IMG/VR virus record: IMGVR_UViG_3300009433_000014
Location: 1-38,479 of that record
Reading direction: 5' to 3' (one strand)
DNA length: 38,479 nucleotides
Source of the DNA: a virus
In this document: piece by piece, positions 1-10,540 of the stretch
How the letters are laid out: each line of letters opens with the position of its first letter
Position numbering within the stretch: position 1 is the first letter of the stretch
The notes under the pieces: model-generated
Told to the model about the DNA's origin: nothing
The model's database searches: none
What the model saw: the letters and a program-made list of their open reading frames with translations, nothing else
Position numbers and translations under genes: made by a program

Positions 1-1
1 C

Positions 2-196
2 CAAGATATTGAAGGTCTTGACCTAAGCACAGAAACTGTATTTACATTCGACCCAAGGTTTGAGCTAATTAACAGCAAATTCCGTGCTGTTGACCAGCCG
101 ACAGGTAGAAGAATTGGTAGGGATATTTTGGAGGAGGCAGCTACAAAAGTGATTCTACGTGAGTTCTTAGCTCAACAGGAGGAAGGTCAGGAATAA
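2..196 (+). CDS. C-terminal fragment of unidentified protein
   Basis: The window opens inside a rightward reading frame that runs from base 2 to a TAA stop at 194-196 and gives the last 64 residues of a protein. The fragment is acidic (it ends in EEGQE) and has no recognisable motif. It lies 16 nt upstream of the giant gene, so it is probably a neighbouring structural or virion gene of the same rightward block. No function can be assigned from the fragment. Confidence 0.75.
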   Translation, partial: QDIEGLDLSTETVFTFDPRFELINSKFRAVDQPTGRRIGRDILEEAATKVILREFLAQQEEGQE

Positions 197-200
197 TCCG

Positions 201-208
201 TATTTTTG
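201..208 (+). promoter_or_regulatory. Bacteroidota-type -7 box before the giant gene
   Basis: TATTTTTG matches the Bacteroidota -7 consensus TAnnTTTG and is followed by exactly 4 nt before the ATG at 213. The same box-N4-ATG spacing recurs at 26541, 27054 and 27944. With the usual start point 5-7 nt after the box, the mRNA would be leaderless or nearly so. No clear -33 TTG is visible here. Confidence 0.6.
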
Positions 209-212
209 ACGC

Positions 213-3200
213 ATGGACGAACAGTTAAAGGCACTGCTTACTGAAGCGCAGGCTAATGGTGCTTCTGAAGCAGAACTTCTAGCGATTATTGCCCAGTACA
301 ATAGTCAAAAAAAAAAAGAAGAAACTTCACAATCTCCCTTGGTTTCGGAGGTGGATTCATTGGATTCAAGTTCACCTACATCTCTGGGTGGAGAACAAGA
401 CACTGCACTTTCGGATTTTCTTACGGCACCGAGGATAAATGATGTAAGAGTTCCGCAGTTTGAGGCGGACATCCTGAATGATTATGCCACGTCTTTTGAC
501 AACGCATACCTACAAACGATTTACGAAAAGTTTGATGTATCCAAGTTTACGGATATTGTCAACTATGAGAATAGTCAAGGTAGCTATCAAGATTTTCTAA
601 ACGCATTTAACCAATCAACAACCGAGGACGAAAGGTTTACAGCGAAAAAAGAACTTGTAGACTTCTTGATTGAAGAGGGTGACCCTGACTTTGAAATCAA
701 TAGAAGGGTTTTGGGTGGTGTAACTGATGAGGTTTACAGAGACCTTACTGGAAATCCAGAGCTTGAGGGAGAGAGCATCCTAATGCCTGTTCCACTTAAG
801 AATCAGGTGTCTAAATCTCTTCAAGACTTAGGAGCTGGCATTGCCACTAGGTCTGGTGCTAAGCTTAGGGAAAACCTACCTCAATCCATTCTCGAAGACC
901 CTAAGAAAGTAAGTGATTACGAGAGATATCTGTATGATAATTACGGGCTCTCAGTTGACCTGAACGAAGACAAATACATCGGCGGTGTAGAGGTCGTTGA
1001 GGGTGGTGCATTTGCTGGGTTTGGGCGTTCGGTATCCAAGGCGTGGAAAGAGACCATGGCTGGTGGCAACTTCATACTTGGCGATGCGGTCGCTTCAATG
1101 TTTGGGGACGACAACTGGTTCACACAATGGGCGATTCGTGCCGGTGAAGAGGGGAGTGCGCAGGCTGAAGAAATTGCAAAGGAACTTCCTATTTCGTTAG
1201 AAAGACTTGCAGCGAAAACAGACAAGGTATTGTCTCTTAAGGGAGATGATGGAGAGCTTGACGACTTGATTAATGATTACCTCAGAATGGGGGGTGAATC
1301 TGTTCCTATGATGGGTGGCGCAATCGTTGCGGGGGTACTCACTAGAGGGGCAGCCTCAAGAAGCACAGGACTTTCGCAGCTTAGAACCTCACTCAAGGGG
1401 CTGAGTCGAGCTGAGCAAATTGCAAAGACCAGACAGTTTATGGCTGCTGGTAAGACTGTATCTCAGGCAAAGAAGATTGTCAGAATAAGCCGGACCGCAG
1501 GTATGTTTACCGCCACCAGTGCCATGGGTATGGGCACACAGTACAACGCCGTAAGAGACGAGGAGTGGTTTCAGGAAATGAGCGGTGCGGAGAAGTCCGC
1601 ATACACCTCAATCATGGGTGTTGCCGAGGGGTTGCCAGCCCTAGTCGCTGCAAACATTAGCTCAAGAGCATTAGGGAGGCTTTCTAAAGTTGGTAAGGAG
1701 AACTTTGTTAAGGGTCTTCTAAAGGCAACTGGTATTGGTATGATTGAGGAGGGTGTTACCGAAGGTGTTACTGCGGGCATTCAGTACATTACAAGTGCAT
1801 CATTCAACCCCAACGTGGAGTTTGATTTTGATGACATGATGGCTGACGTAAAGGACGGGGTGTACGGTGGTATCGCTCTTGGTGGTGGTGTTTCCGTTAC
1901 GGCTCAAATTCCCGGTGCTATCTACGCGGGAGCTATGGCTGTAACATCGCTGCCTTCAGTGCGTGACGCTATTCAAATCGAGAAGCTCACTAAGGAATAC
2001 GATACAGCTCCAGACCAAGCCACGAGACAAGAGATTGGTAGGAAGTTGGAGGCAGCTGTAATGGGCAGGGCTACTCGAAACCGGAACAGAAGAAAGTTCT
2101 ACGAAGACCTACATGAAAACAACAACGAGGCTTGGTCTCAGTTGACGGGTATCCAGAAGAAGATTATCCAACTGGGGTTACAGTTTGAGAGAACTGAAAA
2201 GGGTGAGACAAGAGATGGGTTTAAAGCAGAGATGGTTGCGTTGCTTGAGGAGAGGACCAAGCTTGAGAAGGAGCTTGGCATGGAGTACGACCTTGACATC
2301 AATAAAGAGTTCAATCGTGTCAGCGGTAGAATCTCTAAGATTGACAGATACTACAACGACTACGGCTCTCTGTTCGAAGGTGACTCAGAATCTACTACCG
2401 TTACTGGAGAAAACGCAGACTCTGTTCTTGATGCTATTAATGAAGTAACATTCAATAGGATTGACCAAGTTGAAAAGCTAAGCACTGGGGTGGGTATGAA
2501 GCGTGCCCTTAAGAATGTCGTAACTGTAGCCAAAGCACTGTCTAAGACTGGTAAGTTCGAAGGCGTTGTAATTCACAAGACGGACACATCATTTATGAAC
2601 GCGACGGGAGAAGCTCTTGGTCGCGGAATGTGGGTAGGCAAGGGTAAGATTCACATCTATGCTCCAGCCGCCATGGAAAACACATCTTTCCACGAGGCAT
2701 TTCACGACCTTGTTCTTGAGTCTATAGGAGAGGATGCGGTACAACAGCTGTCAGTCTCTTTGTACAAGGGACTGTCTGGAGAGCTGCGGAAGAAGTACAA
2801 CAACTTCCTTGCTGGTCAAAGAGGAGTTAAGACAAAGCAAGCTCAAGCGATGGAGGGTGACCCCATGACTGCTGAGGAGTTCTTAGTTGAGTTACTTGGA
2901 GACATTACAACTGGAGATGTGGGCATTGAGGTAAAGAAAGGTTTGGTAAATCAGTTCAAAGACTTCGTTGCTAAGGCCGTAAATACTATCCCGGGTGTTG
3001 AGGTAGACATGACGGAAGCCGACCCTAGGCTCGATGACCTTGTTACAGCTATTCAAAAAATGACTGGTCAGTTAGCGGCTGGAGAGGCGGTAACAGCTAC
3101 CGAAGACTTGCGTAATGCAGCTGTTCGTGCTGGGTATAACGCCATGATGGTGGAGCTCGCGGATATGGATACCAAGGCTCAAGGTATCTACGCTAGGAAC

Positions 3201-6200
3201 AGGGATGTAGAAGAGGTTACTGATGCGGGTCGATGGGCTGCTTCTATGGCTGAAGCCACGGACAGAATGAAGGAGCTCAAGATGAAGATGGTTCTTCAGG
3301 TCGATGCTCTATCGGAGGCGGACGCACAGAAAATCATAGACGACGGAGGTAAGCTGTTCATGACTAAGGATGGGCTTGGTGGGGCGTACCTTAAATCTGA
3401 TGGATACATGGGTGGGTTGTTTAAGAACCCTGACTCACAGTTAAGGGCAATCAGCGCACCTCTTCAAGCTATCAGAGCAAGGGAGGGAGGTAAGTTCTAC
3501 GATGCTTTTGCTACAAAGCTTGAGAGTCTTTACGTGAACAATGGATGGAGGCCAGTCGTTAGGCTTGACTTCAATGAAGAGTTTGCACCAGAGGGTTGGA
3601 ATGACGCTGACTCACCGCTAATAGACAAGCCGGACGTTGTGTTCTTCGTTAAGGGTGAGGGTAAGGTTGGGGATGGTATCCGTATGGATGAATACGACGA
3701 TGCATTCAACTATGCAGAAGGTCTTGCCAACGGTAAGCCACAGGCATTCGTTAGAGAGCTTCAAAACAAGCCCGGACTAGAGGACTTTCTCACCAAGGCT
3801 AACCTCACCCAGACTGAGCTTGAGGAAAGGAAGAAGGAACTCTTGCTTCCGGACAGTCAACGTCAAAAAAGAAAGCCTATTGTCGTAGAGGCTCTCAAGA
3901 GCTACGCTGCTCAAGAAATCAATCAAGAGCAGTTCATTGAGATTATCAGGAGGGAGTCACCAATTACTCCGTTCCCCACTGTTCCCGAGGTTCCAAGCAT
4001 ACTAGATGTTGGTAGTGCCCTTACATCCAATAAGCTAAACGCTGGAATCATTGACGTAAACAAGACCATCCCTGAGGGGTACTATGTTGCGCTTCGTTTG
4101 GACATACCTGCATACGACAGTTACGATGTGTGGGTTGTTTCCATTCACCAAGGCTCTACGAATGACGTGAGGTCTCCAAACATGGGGGGCTCTATTGGGT
4201 ATGGTCAAACGGGACTGATTAGTGATGTTGAGTTCCTTGCCATGCCGAAGTTCGCATTTCAAATTGCAACAGAGAAAAGCAAGAGTCCTATTGCCCGCAT
4301 GTTTGGCGACTGGAGGAATCACGATTCACAGCAGCTCCGCCAACGTGCGGTAGACATCATGGATAGCGACCAGTACAACATCTCAGACCACCCTGTAGGA
4401 AAGCACGAGGGATGGGTGCAGGTGGGCATGAACCCTTTCCGTCACAGCTGGTTCTATGACAAAAGGGACGGCAACCCTATTGTAAGCGCATCTGAGGTTA
4501 TTCAGATTGGTGCTCTCGTCCTTGCTAAAGACGTAGAAAAAGTTCCTGTAACTGACGAACGATTTAGCATGGTCACTAAGGACGGCGTGCCGATTAAGTT
4601 TCAGCACATCCTTCCGGGTCAAGACGGCATGGACACCAAGGTGTCTTTCAGCAACAAGGCTCAGAAATTTGGTCGCATCTCAAACAGATACGCGGTAGAA
4701 GATGGTGAGTTTGAAGAGAGTGCTAGTGTCGTACTTCACAATGCCGTGTTTGATGAGGTGCTGAATGAGAGTCAGGTGATAGTATCATCTCCAGACCACA
4801 TGCTTGTTGGTACTGTTTTTCTTGACGAAGAAGTCTTAGCTGAAGGCGGAGGCGGATTGTTTTATCCAGTTCGAACAAAGAACACATGGGCGTTTGGACA
4901 AAAGGGAGACGCTAGCGCATTCAAGAATACCGTCAACAAGATGAGGGCTAAGTCTCCTGACGGTAAGGTTCATGTTTTGCTTGTCAGTGGAACTGACGAC
5001 AAGGTGAAGAGTAACATCACCACAATGGAGGCAGGTCTTAACCTCATGGATAGGTTAGTAGGGGAAGGTATCCTTACGCAAAATCAAATCGACAAACTTA
5101 TCGTAGACTCTTTGAATGATATCATTGATGCACTACCAGCAAAGAAAGAAGGTAGATACGGTGAGAAGGTTAAGTTCAAGGGAAAGAGAGCAGACATTCG
5201 TTCGGCTGTGGAGGCAAGTCTTCGCAGAACTGACAACACATCCTTTGAATTAAGGAGGGCTTACATGGATAAGCTGTTCGCTAACCTCGGGCGCATGTCT
5301 GTGATTAGAGAAAACCCTAAGTCTCTCGATAAAGTAAAAGAAATTACGGGTGTAAGCAAGCTTACAAAATCCCAAGTTGGAAGCACGCTCAAGAGGACAC
5401 TTGTTCTCTCTATGATTGAGGGTCACCTTCAAGGTGTTCCTAAAGATGTGGTGTACGCCGCCATCGAGGTTGACTCAGACCTTGAGGTTGACATGATGCC
5501 GGGCAACGAGGCATTCCCTGCTGCCGTGGTCATGAGAAATGCTGGCGGAAATAAAAAGACACCAAAGATTCACTTGTTCGCAGACAAACCTCATGTCAAC
5601 GATGTGATGCTTGACAACGAAACAGGCCTCAGTAGGTCGGACTTCATGGAGGCCAAGCTTGCTGACGGTGAGTATGCCACGAAGGATGGTGTTCGAAGGA
5701 GTGATGCAAACGAACGCAAGGCTATTGACGGCAGGTGGAAGGGAAGTATGGGATTGCTTCAGGCGGCTTATGGCTTTGGTAAGACTAGACCCAAGGCTCA
5801 AGCTATCGTTGACTCAGAATCTAAAGCTCAAGGTAGCTTCCTGAAGAAGGTTTCTCAAATGATTGATAAGGCATACCCGTCACCTATCATCACCAGAGAT
5901 AAGCGCAGAAAGAATCCTGTTACAGGGTTGGATGAATCTCAACAGCTAGATGCTTTTGCTTACGCCAAGCCTGAGGTTATTAAGACCTTGATGGACATGG
6001 GTCTTTCTAAGGAGGGGGCTGATATGCTGTTCAAGAAAGCTGTAGCCTATAAGCAGGGGCGTTCTCAAGGGAAGAAAGAGGGTATGCGTGTAGCTATGGC
6101 TAATGCAGCCGAGACCCGAAAGATGGGAACCAAGGCAAAGAACTTACAGAAAGCTCTCACTCAACTGAAGGATAAGTCCAAGACCTTTAATGAGTTCTTG

Positions 6201-9200
6201 ACTAAGGCGATTGAACTGATTGATGGGCGCATGAAAGAGGATTCAAAGACTCCCTTCACCCGCTCCCAAATTACAGCAATGGTTAAGGCCATCCGACAGG
6301 CGCACAAAACCAGCGGAAAGAAGATTGAGGAGCAGGGTATGGAGGCTATGCAAACCTTCATCGACAAAATCTCTGTCATCTTTGATAAGAGAGACTCTAA
6401 GGCTGAGATGCAGCGATACCTAGACGGCATCAAGCATGCTCAGAAGTTGCAGAAGCGAATCAAAAGAATGGCTAGGCCAAAGGGTAGAAGCGGTGCAGCA
6501 AAAAACGTAACTACCTACGCGAAGATTGCAAACGGTTTAGCCTCAATCAACCCTGCACTTCTTCCTCAGAACGAGCTGGAAGGATTCGTCAGTACACTGA
6601 TGTCAACCATCAGCTCAATGTCCAAGGCCAAGGCTGTCTTTGAGCCAGAGATTGAGGCCTATGTTGGTGTTGCTTTCCCTAAGACCGAGGCTGGTATTTT
6701 GTACAATAAGCTTAGCAACTATCAAGCGATGGAGGAGCTGGGTAGACAGGCTGTTTTCATGGCTCGCGCTCAGCTGCGTGCAGCAAAGAACAACACCACC
6801 GTAGAGGAGGAGTATAAGAAGCTGGTTCAGAATTACGAGAGGAGTAGATTGTCTTCTAGCCGCAGAGCTATACTTAAGTTCATTGATGACAACCCAACAA
6901 TCCAACACCCAGATACGGGTGATACTGTTGTCCTTAATGCGAGCAACCCGGCTCATGTTGATTTGATTACTCAGATTCTGGCTGAACAGGCTGTAACGAA
7001 AGAGGAGCTACAGAAGGATGCCATTATTAATGACGTGTTACTACCAAGGATTGTAGCCAACATTGAGAAACTCCTAGAGGATACGCAAATTGCGGACATC
7101 CTTGGTATCTACAGCGTGGCAGACTTGGACTTTGATAAGCTCAGAGCAAGGCTCAATAAACTAAAGAGACATCACATCATCAACCTTGATTACAGGCTTG
7201 ACGATTACCTCATTAATGATTCGGTATATGGCATCGGATACATGCACGCTTTGGTTCAGGGGAATATCGACATGCCTAGCAAGCTCGAACAGCTTGTAAG
7301 GCGTAAGGGATTGAAAGCGAGAAAGGGTGCGTTCTTTGGCATGCTAGATACTGTAAACTCCTATCTGTCTAATGTGATTCCAACAGACAGGATAACCTTC
7401 GCAAAGCTTAGGGTTGCTATCGGTTTGGCACAGCTAACCAATGACTTTGCTAATGCGGATTTCATTCACAGTCAGGTGGTTGAGTTGTTGGAGAATGAGA
7501 TTAACAGAATTACCGAAGATGGGGGAAGCGTAACAACCAGAATGGACAGAGCTATTATGCAGCTGTACTCTATGGCTAAGCAGATGCCTGAGTTTGAGGG
7601 TGAGCGTGGCCAAGCTGAGGCGGCTTGGTACTTGGAGCTTCGAAACTCTATGCGCAGAACGATTGATTACTACTCCGAGCAGCAGTCTTTCTCTAATGAA
7701 GAGATTGATGAGTTTGAAGATGCATTCAATTACATGTTTGGTCAGGCTGAAACTCTTTCAGAAATGATTGCTCGGGTTGAGTCTGAACGTAAGGACGTAG
7801 TGGAGATGGTTCAGTTTACGTCGGACATTCACTCCAGCCTCATGCCAGCGTTTAGAAACTACGTCGAGAGATATCTTGGCAAGGAGTTGGTTGTTGAGGA
7901 TAACTATACGGCATTTGAGGTTATTCCAGAGACAGGCTCAAGAGATGTAGATGACATGCTTAGTCTACGGATTTCATTGAACGATGCATTAGCAAGTAGT
8001 TCACTGTCTCAAACCAAGAAGGTGGCTGGAAGTAGCTTCGAGAGAAATCCTCGTTCACTCAAGGGTAAGAATAGAATCGGTCTTGATTTTCTATCTGTTA
8101 ACGAGAGGACGCTGAGAGACAACATCATATTATCCAACACCGTTGGTTCAGTTGTCCGTTCAAGCTATGTCCTGAACAGCGACGCAATGAAAGCCTTTAT
8201 CCCGAATGCTAAAGTTCGCATGGAGCTTGAGAGAAAAATCATGCTGTATGTGCAGCAAGACACTGGTAAGGTTCCTCCAGTATTCCAGCCTACATTCAAG
8301 GCTATTGGTTTTAGATTCATCAATCCTATCAACCTGCTTCGTAATGCGGTCATCGTAAGGGCATTCGGTAGCTTCGGTATTCAAACTCTGAAGCAGAGTA
8401 CAGTCCTTACGTCGGTCATGTTTCAGACTAAGAACCCAATTCAATCTATCCCATATCTGCTTACAACCTTATCGGAGATGGTTTACTTCTCCTTGAAGAC
8501 TCTAGCGGGCAAAGACGCTAAGCTTGCTCTTGATGACGGTAGGTACAAACTACTTCAAAACTCTCCTGTATTCCAGAGGGACTACGAGGCAGGTAACATC
8601 GACCCATACACAGGGAGGATGAGCCTTGATGAAGGCAACCTTCAAAAGATTGTCAGGACTATGAGTGATATAAGCTTGAAGAACCTTAAGGGCACTGACA
8701 AGGTTGCGGCTGTAGCATCGTGGTTTACGTTCTACGGTGATGCCTTAATTACCGAAGGTGTCGTTGAAAGCTTTGACCAGATTGACTGGGACGCGGAAGC
8801 CGTTACCCCCAACTCTACAGCATTGAGTTATGCTGACGCAATGGTGAACAAAGACCAAGCGGCATCTACTCCAAGAGAGGCGGCTGATTTATACATGCAG
8901 GAGAAAGGTGTGAAATCTATCATTGCCTACCTCGCACAAAACATTCTTCTTCCGTTCTCAAGATTCGCCGTAAACAAGAAGCGAAGCATCTCGTCGGATG
9001 CAATGAGAATCTACAAGGGTGATGCGCAAGCTAAAAAAGAGGGTGGTATTGCTATGCTTGGGCACGCTGCTGAGCTTACTCTTTTTGCTTACATCGGAAA
9101 GGTTTTGATTCCTGCAATCTCCAGTATGTTTATCGACGACGACGAAGAGGAGATGCCAAAAGATTCGAGATGGAGAGACATTTTATCTCAGGTGGTTGTC

Positions 9201-10073
9201 GATGCGAATCCGCTCCCGCCAATGGGAATCTTTGACAATCAAGTCAAGGGTGCTTTAAACATGTTCCTCTTCTATCCCTACGATGTAATGATGGAAGGTG
9301 ATTTTGATTTAGGTGATGATGATGGATACGAAAGATGGACAAGGCTAAGCAAGGGTGCTCCGATGTACTACAAGTCTGCCCCGAAGGATGTAACTCAAGG
9401 GTTCACTAGATTCCTTGGCCCGTATGGAGACTTCCTTGACGATGCTAGAACGGTTGCGGAAAACCTTGCGCTACCACCGAACCGCGTGGTGTCGAGCAAC
9501 GGGACGGAGTACTTCGTTAGACCAGAAGACAAAGAGGCAATGGAGTTACACTACTACATGAAGACATTTTTGTTTGCTGGTCAGATGTTTGGGCTGTCTA
9601 GTAAAGAGATTGATGTTCTTGTCCGTGAAATGGATGACCTACCAAAAGACAGGAGGTTGTCCAACGAGGAGGCACTCGCTGCGTATGAGGTAATTGCAGA
9701 AAAGTATGGCAACAACCTTGAGGGAGAGGTCATAGGTGAGGAGAGAATCATGAAGGTCATCGAAGACAAAGAATCTGTGTTTGATAAGAAGCGTGCCGCT
9801 GACAGCTTCCGCTCTTCTGTCAAGCCATTGGTGGCGGAGCAGGTGATGAAGGATGAATACCCAGAGGACTACAAGTCATACATCAGAGAGGCTCGAAAGC
9901 TACCTAAGCAACTTAAGAACGCTAGAGATTACTACGCCTACCTCAGAGGGAAGAGTCAAGACATGGAGCCGCAAGAGTTTGAAAAGTTCAAGACATTCAT
10001 TGACTCTTATCTGGCCATCGTCAGACCTTCGTTCTATGTTGAGGAGCAGTACATAGAATCCGTAGAAGAATGA
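213..10073 (+). CDS. Giant polyvalent phage protein (3286 aa), probably virion-associated
   Basis: This single frame takes up a quarter of the window. The N-terminus is charged and low-complexity. Gly/Ala-rich hydrophobic stretches lie near residues 363-375 and 550-583. A metallopeptidase-like HEAFH motif sits at 827-831. A segment near 1025-1150 contains an APEGW motif like those seen in phage polyvalent proteins. Residues about 1258-1435 hold a block with the signature GWVQVGMNPFRHSWFYDK, which I recognise from large polyvalent-protein-associated regions in other phages. The middle is helical and Lys/Glu-rich. Hydrophobic helices appear near 2753 and 2953. Length, modularity and position before the lysis genes suggest an internal virion or ejection protein; this is inference. 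I found no RNA polymerase catalytic motif. Its stop overlaps the next start as ATGA. An A11 run at 307-317 lies in codons 32-35. Confidence 0.8.
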   Translation: MDEQLKALLTEAQANGASEAELLAIIAQYNSQKKKEETSQSPLVSEVDSLDSSSPTSLGGEQDTALSDFLTAPRINDVRVPQFEADILNDYATSFDNAYLQTIYEKFDVSKFTDIVNYENSQGSYQDFLNAFNQSTTEDERFTAKKELVDFLIEEGDPDFEINRRVLGGVTDEVYRDLTGNPELEGESILMPVPLKNQVSKSLQDLGAGIATRSGAKLRENLPQSILEDPKKVSDYERYLYDNYGLSVDLNEDKYIGGVEVVEGGAFAGFGRSVSKAWKETMAGGNFILGDAVASMFGDDNWFTQWAIRAGEEGSAQAEEIAKELPISLERLAAKTDKVLSLKGDDGELDDLINDYLRMGGESVPMMGGAIVAGVLTRGAASRSTGLSQLRTSLKGLSRAEQIAKTRQFMAAGKTVSQAKKIVRISRTAGMFTATSAMGMGTQYNAVRDEEWFQEMSGAEKSAYTSIMGVAEGLPALVAANISSRALGRLSKVGKENFVKGLLKATGIGMIEEGVTEGVTAGIQYITSASFNPNVEFDFDDMMADVKDGVYGGIALGGGVSVTAQIPGAIYAGAMAVTSLPSVRDAIQIEKLTKEYDTAPDQATRQEIGRKLEAAVMGRATRNRNRRKFYEDLHENNNEAWSQLTGIQKKIIQLGLQFERTEKGETRDGFKAEMVALLEERTKLEKELGMEYDLDINKEFNRVSGRISKIDRYYNDYGSLFEGDSESTTVTGENADSVLDAINEVTFNRIDQVEKLSTGVGMKRALKNVVTVAKALSKTGKFEGVVIHKTDTSFMNATGEALGRGMWVGKGKIHIYAPAAMENTSFHEAFHDLVLESIGEDAVQQLSVSLYKGLSGELRKKYNNFLAGQRGVKTKQAQAMEGDPMTAEEFLVELLGDITTGDVGIEVKKGLVNQFKDFVAKAVNTIPGVEVDMTEADPRLDDLVTAIQKMTGQLAAGEAVTATEDLRNAAVRAGYNAMMVELADMDTKAQGIYARNRDVEEVTDAGRWAASMAEATDRMKELKMKMVLQVDALSEADAQKIIDDGGKLFMTKDGLGGAYLKSDGYMGGLFKNPDSQLRAISAPLQAIRAREGGKFYDAFATKLESLYVNNGWRPVVRLDFNEEFAPEGWNDADSPLIDKPDVVFFVKGEGKVGDGIRMDEYDDAFNYAEGLANGKPQAFVRELQNKPGLEDFLTKANLTQTELEERKKELLLPDSQRQKRKPIVVEALKSYAAQEINQEQFIEIIRRESPITPFPTVPEVPSILDVGSALTSNKLNAGIIDVNKTIPEGYYVALRLDIPAYDSYDVWVVSIHQGSTNDVRSPNMGGSIGYGQTGLISDVEFLAMPKFAFQIATEKSKSPIARMFGDWRNHDSQQLRQRAVDIMDSDQYNISDHPVGKHEGWVQVGMNPFRHSWFYDKRDGNPIVSASEVIQIGALVLAKDVEKVPVTDERFSMVTKDGVPIKFQHILPGQDGMDTKVSFSNKAQKFGRISNRYAVEDGEFEESASVVLHNAVFDEVLNESQVIVSSPDHMLVGTVFLDEEVLAEGGGGLFYPVRTKNTWAFGQKGDASAFKNTVNKMRAKSPDGKVHVLLVSGTDDKVKSNITTMEAGLNLMDRLVGEGILTQNQIDKLIVDSLNDIIDALPAKKEGRYGEKVKFKGKRADIRSAVEASLRRTDNTSFELRRAYMDKLFANLGRMSVIRENPKSLDKVKEITGVSKLTKSQVGSTLKRTLVLSMIEGHLQGVPKDVVYAAIEVDSDLEVDMMPGNEAFPAAVVMRNAGGNKKTPKIHLFADKPHVNDVMLDNETGLSRSDFMEAKLADGEYATKDGVRRSDANERKAIDGRWKGSMGLLQAAYGFGKTRPKAQAIVDSESKAQGSFLKKVSQMIDKAYPSPIITRDKRRKNPVTGLDESQQLDAFAYAKPEVIKTLMDMGLSKEGADMLFKKAVAYKQGRSQGKKEGMRVAMANAAETRKMGTKAKNLQKALTQLKDKSKTFNEFLTKAIELIDGRMKEDSKTPFTRSQITAMVKAIRQAHKTSGKKIEEQGMEAMQTFIDKISVIFDKRDSKAEMQRYLDGIKHAQKLQKRIKRMARPKGRSGAAKNVTTYAKIANGLASINPALLPQNELEGFVSTLMSTISSMSKAKAVFEPEIEAYVGVAFPKTEAGILYNKLSNYQAMEELGRQAVFMARAQLRAAKNNTTVEEEYKKLVQNYERSRLSSSRRAILKFIDDNPTIQHPDTGDTVVLNASNPAHVDLITQILAEQAVTKEELQKDAIINDVLLPRIVANIEKLLEDTQIADILGIYSVADLDFDKLRARLNKLKRHHIINLDYRLDDYLINDSVYGIGYMHALVQGNIDMPSKLEQLVRRKGLKARKGAFFGMLDTVNSYLSNVIPTDRITFAKLRVAIGLAQLTNDFANADFIHSQVVELLENEINRITEDGGSVTTRMDRAIMQLYSMAKQMPEFEGERGQAEAAWYLELRNSMRRTIDYYSEQQSFSNEEIDEFEDAFNYMFGQAETLSEMIARVESERKDVVEMVQFTSDIHSSLMPAFRNYVERYLGKELVVEDNYTAFEVIPETGSRDVDDMLSLRISLNDALASSSLSQTKKVAGSSFERNPRSLKGKNRIGLDFLSVNERTLRDNIILSNTVGSVVRSSYVLNSDAMKAFIPNAKVRMELERKIMLYVQQDTGKVPPVFQPTFKAIGFRFINPINLLRNAVIVRAFGSFGIQTLKQSTVLTSVMFQTKNPIQSIPYLLTTLSEMVYFSLKTLAGKDAKLALDDGRYKLLQNSPVFQRDYEAGNIDPYTGRMSLDEGNLQKIVRTMSDISLKNLKGTDKVAAVASWFTFYGDALITEGVVESFDQIDWDAEAVTPNSTALSYADAMVNKDQAASTPREAADLYMQEKGVKSIIAYLAQNILLPFSRFAVNKKRSISSDAMRIYKGDAQAKKEGGIAMLGHAAELTLFAYIGKVLIPAISSMFIDDDEEEMPKDSRWRDILSQVVVDANPLPPMGIFDNQVKGALNMFLFYPYDVMMEGDFDLGDDDGYERWTRLSKGAPMYYKSAPKDVTQGFTRFLGPYGDFLDDARTVAENLALPPNRVVSSNGTEYFVRPEDKEAMELHYYMKTFLFAGQMFGLSSKEIDVLVREMDDLPKDRRLSNEEALAAYEVIAEKYGNNLEGEVIGEERIMKVIEDKESVFDKKRAADSFRSSVKPLVAEQVMKDEYPEDYKSYIREARKLPKQLKNARDYYAYLRGKSQDMEPQEFEKFKTFIDSYLAIVRPSFYVEEQYIESVEE

Positions 10074-10540
10074 AACTAGAAGTAATGAGGTTTAGCAGCC
10101 AAGAGCGGGACACGCTGGGGCTGTTGTTTGATGTGAGCAACGGGACAGAGTTCCGTGAGTTTCTTTGCTTCACCCTTGAGGACGAGGATAGAAAAGAGAA
10201 GGTCATGCATGAGACCCGAATCCCTGCGGGAACATACAAGCTAAGGCTGAAGACTTGGGGTGGATACCACGACAGATACACTAAAAGGTTTGGTGAAATG
10301 CACAAGGGAATGCTTGAGGTATTAGATGTACCTAACTTCAAGCACATCCTTATTCATTGCGGCAACGATGAGGACGATACTAGTGGGTGCCTCTTGCTTG
10401 GCAATACCCAGACGGAGAACATCGCGTCCACTGGATTTGTCGGTGGCTCGACCGCAGCATACAAAAGAGTTTACCCTCCCATTGCAGCGGCACTGGAGTG
10501 TGAGGAATGTACAATCACATACACTGATTATGATGGCTGA
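10070..10540 (+). CDS. DUF5675 family protein (lysis-region)
   Basis: The 156-residue protein matches the DUF5675 pattern: an IPAGTYKL segment near residue 51 and a C-terminal half with ILIHCGN (about 93-99) followed by TSGC (104-107). The HCGN...TxGC arrangement recalls the His/Cys site of L,D-transpeptidase-like folds, so a peptidoglycan-related role is plausible but not established for this family. It starts inside the stop of the giant gene (ATGA) and overlaps the holin start by 11 nt, which suggests translational coupling in a lysis cassette. There is no signal peptide. Confidence 0.75.
   Translation: MKLEVMRFSSQERDTLGLLFDVSNGTEFREFLCFTLEDEDRKEKVMHETRIPAGTYKLRLKTWGGYHDRYTKRFGEMHKGMLEVLDVPNFKHILIHCGNDEDDTSGCLLLGNTQTENIASTGFVGGSTAAYKRVYPPIAAALECEECTITYTDYDG

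Noticed and set aside
213-10073. Possible virion RNA polymerase (N4-like) in the giant protein
   Set aside because: The size suggested it, but I could not find the expected TxxGR, motif A aspartate, RxxxK...YG or motif C pattern in a consistent order.
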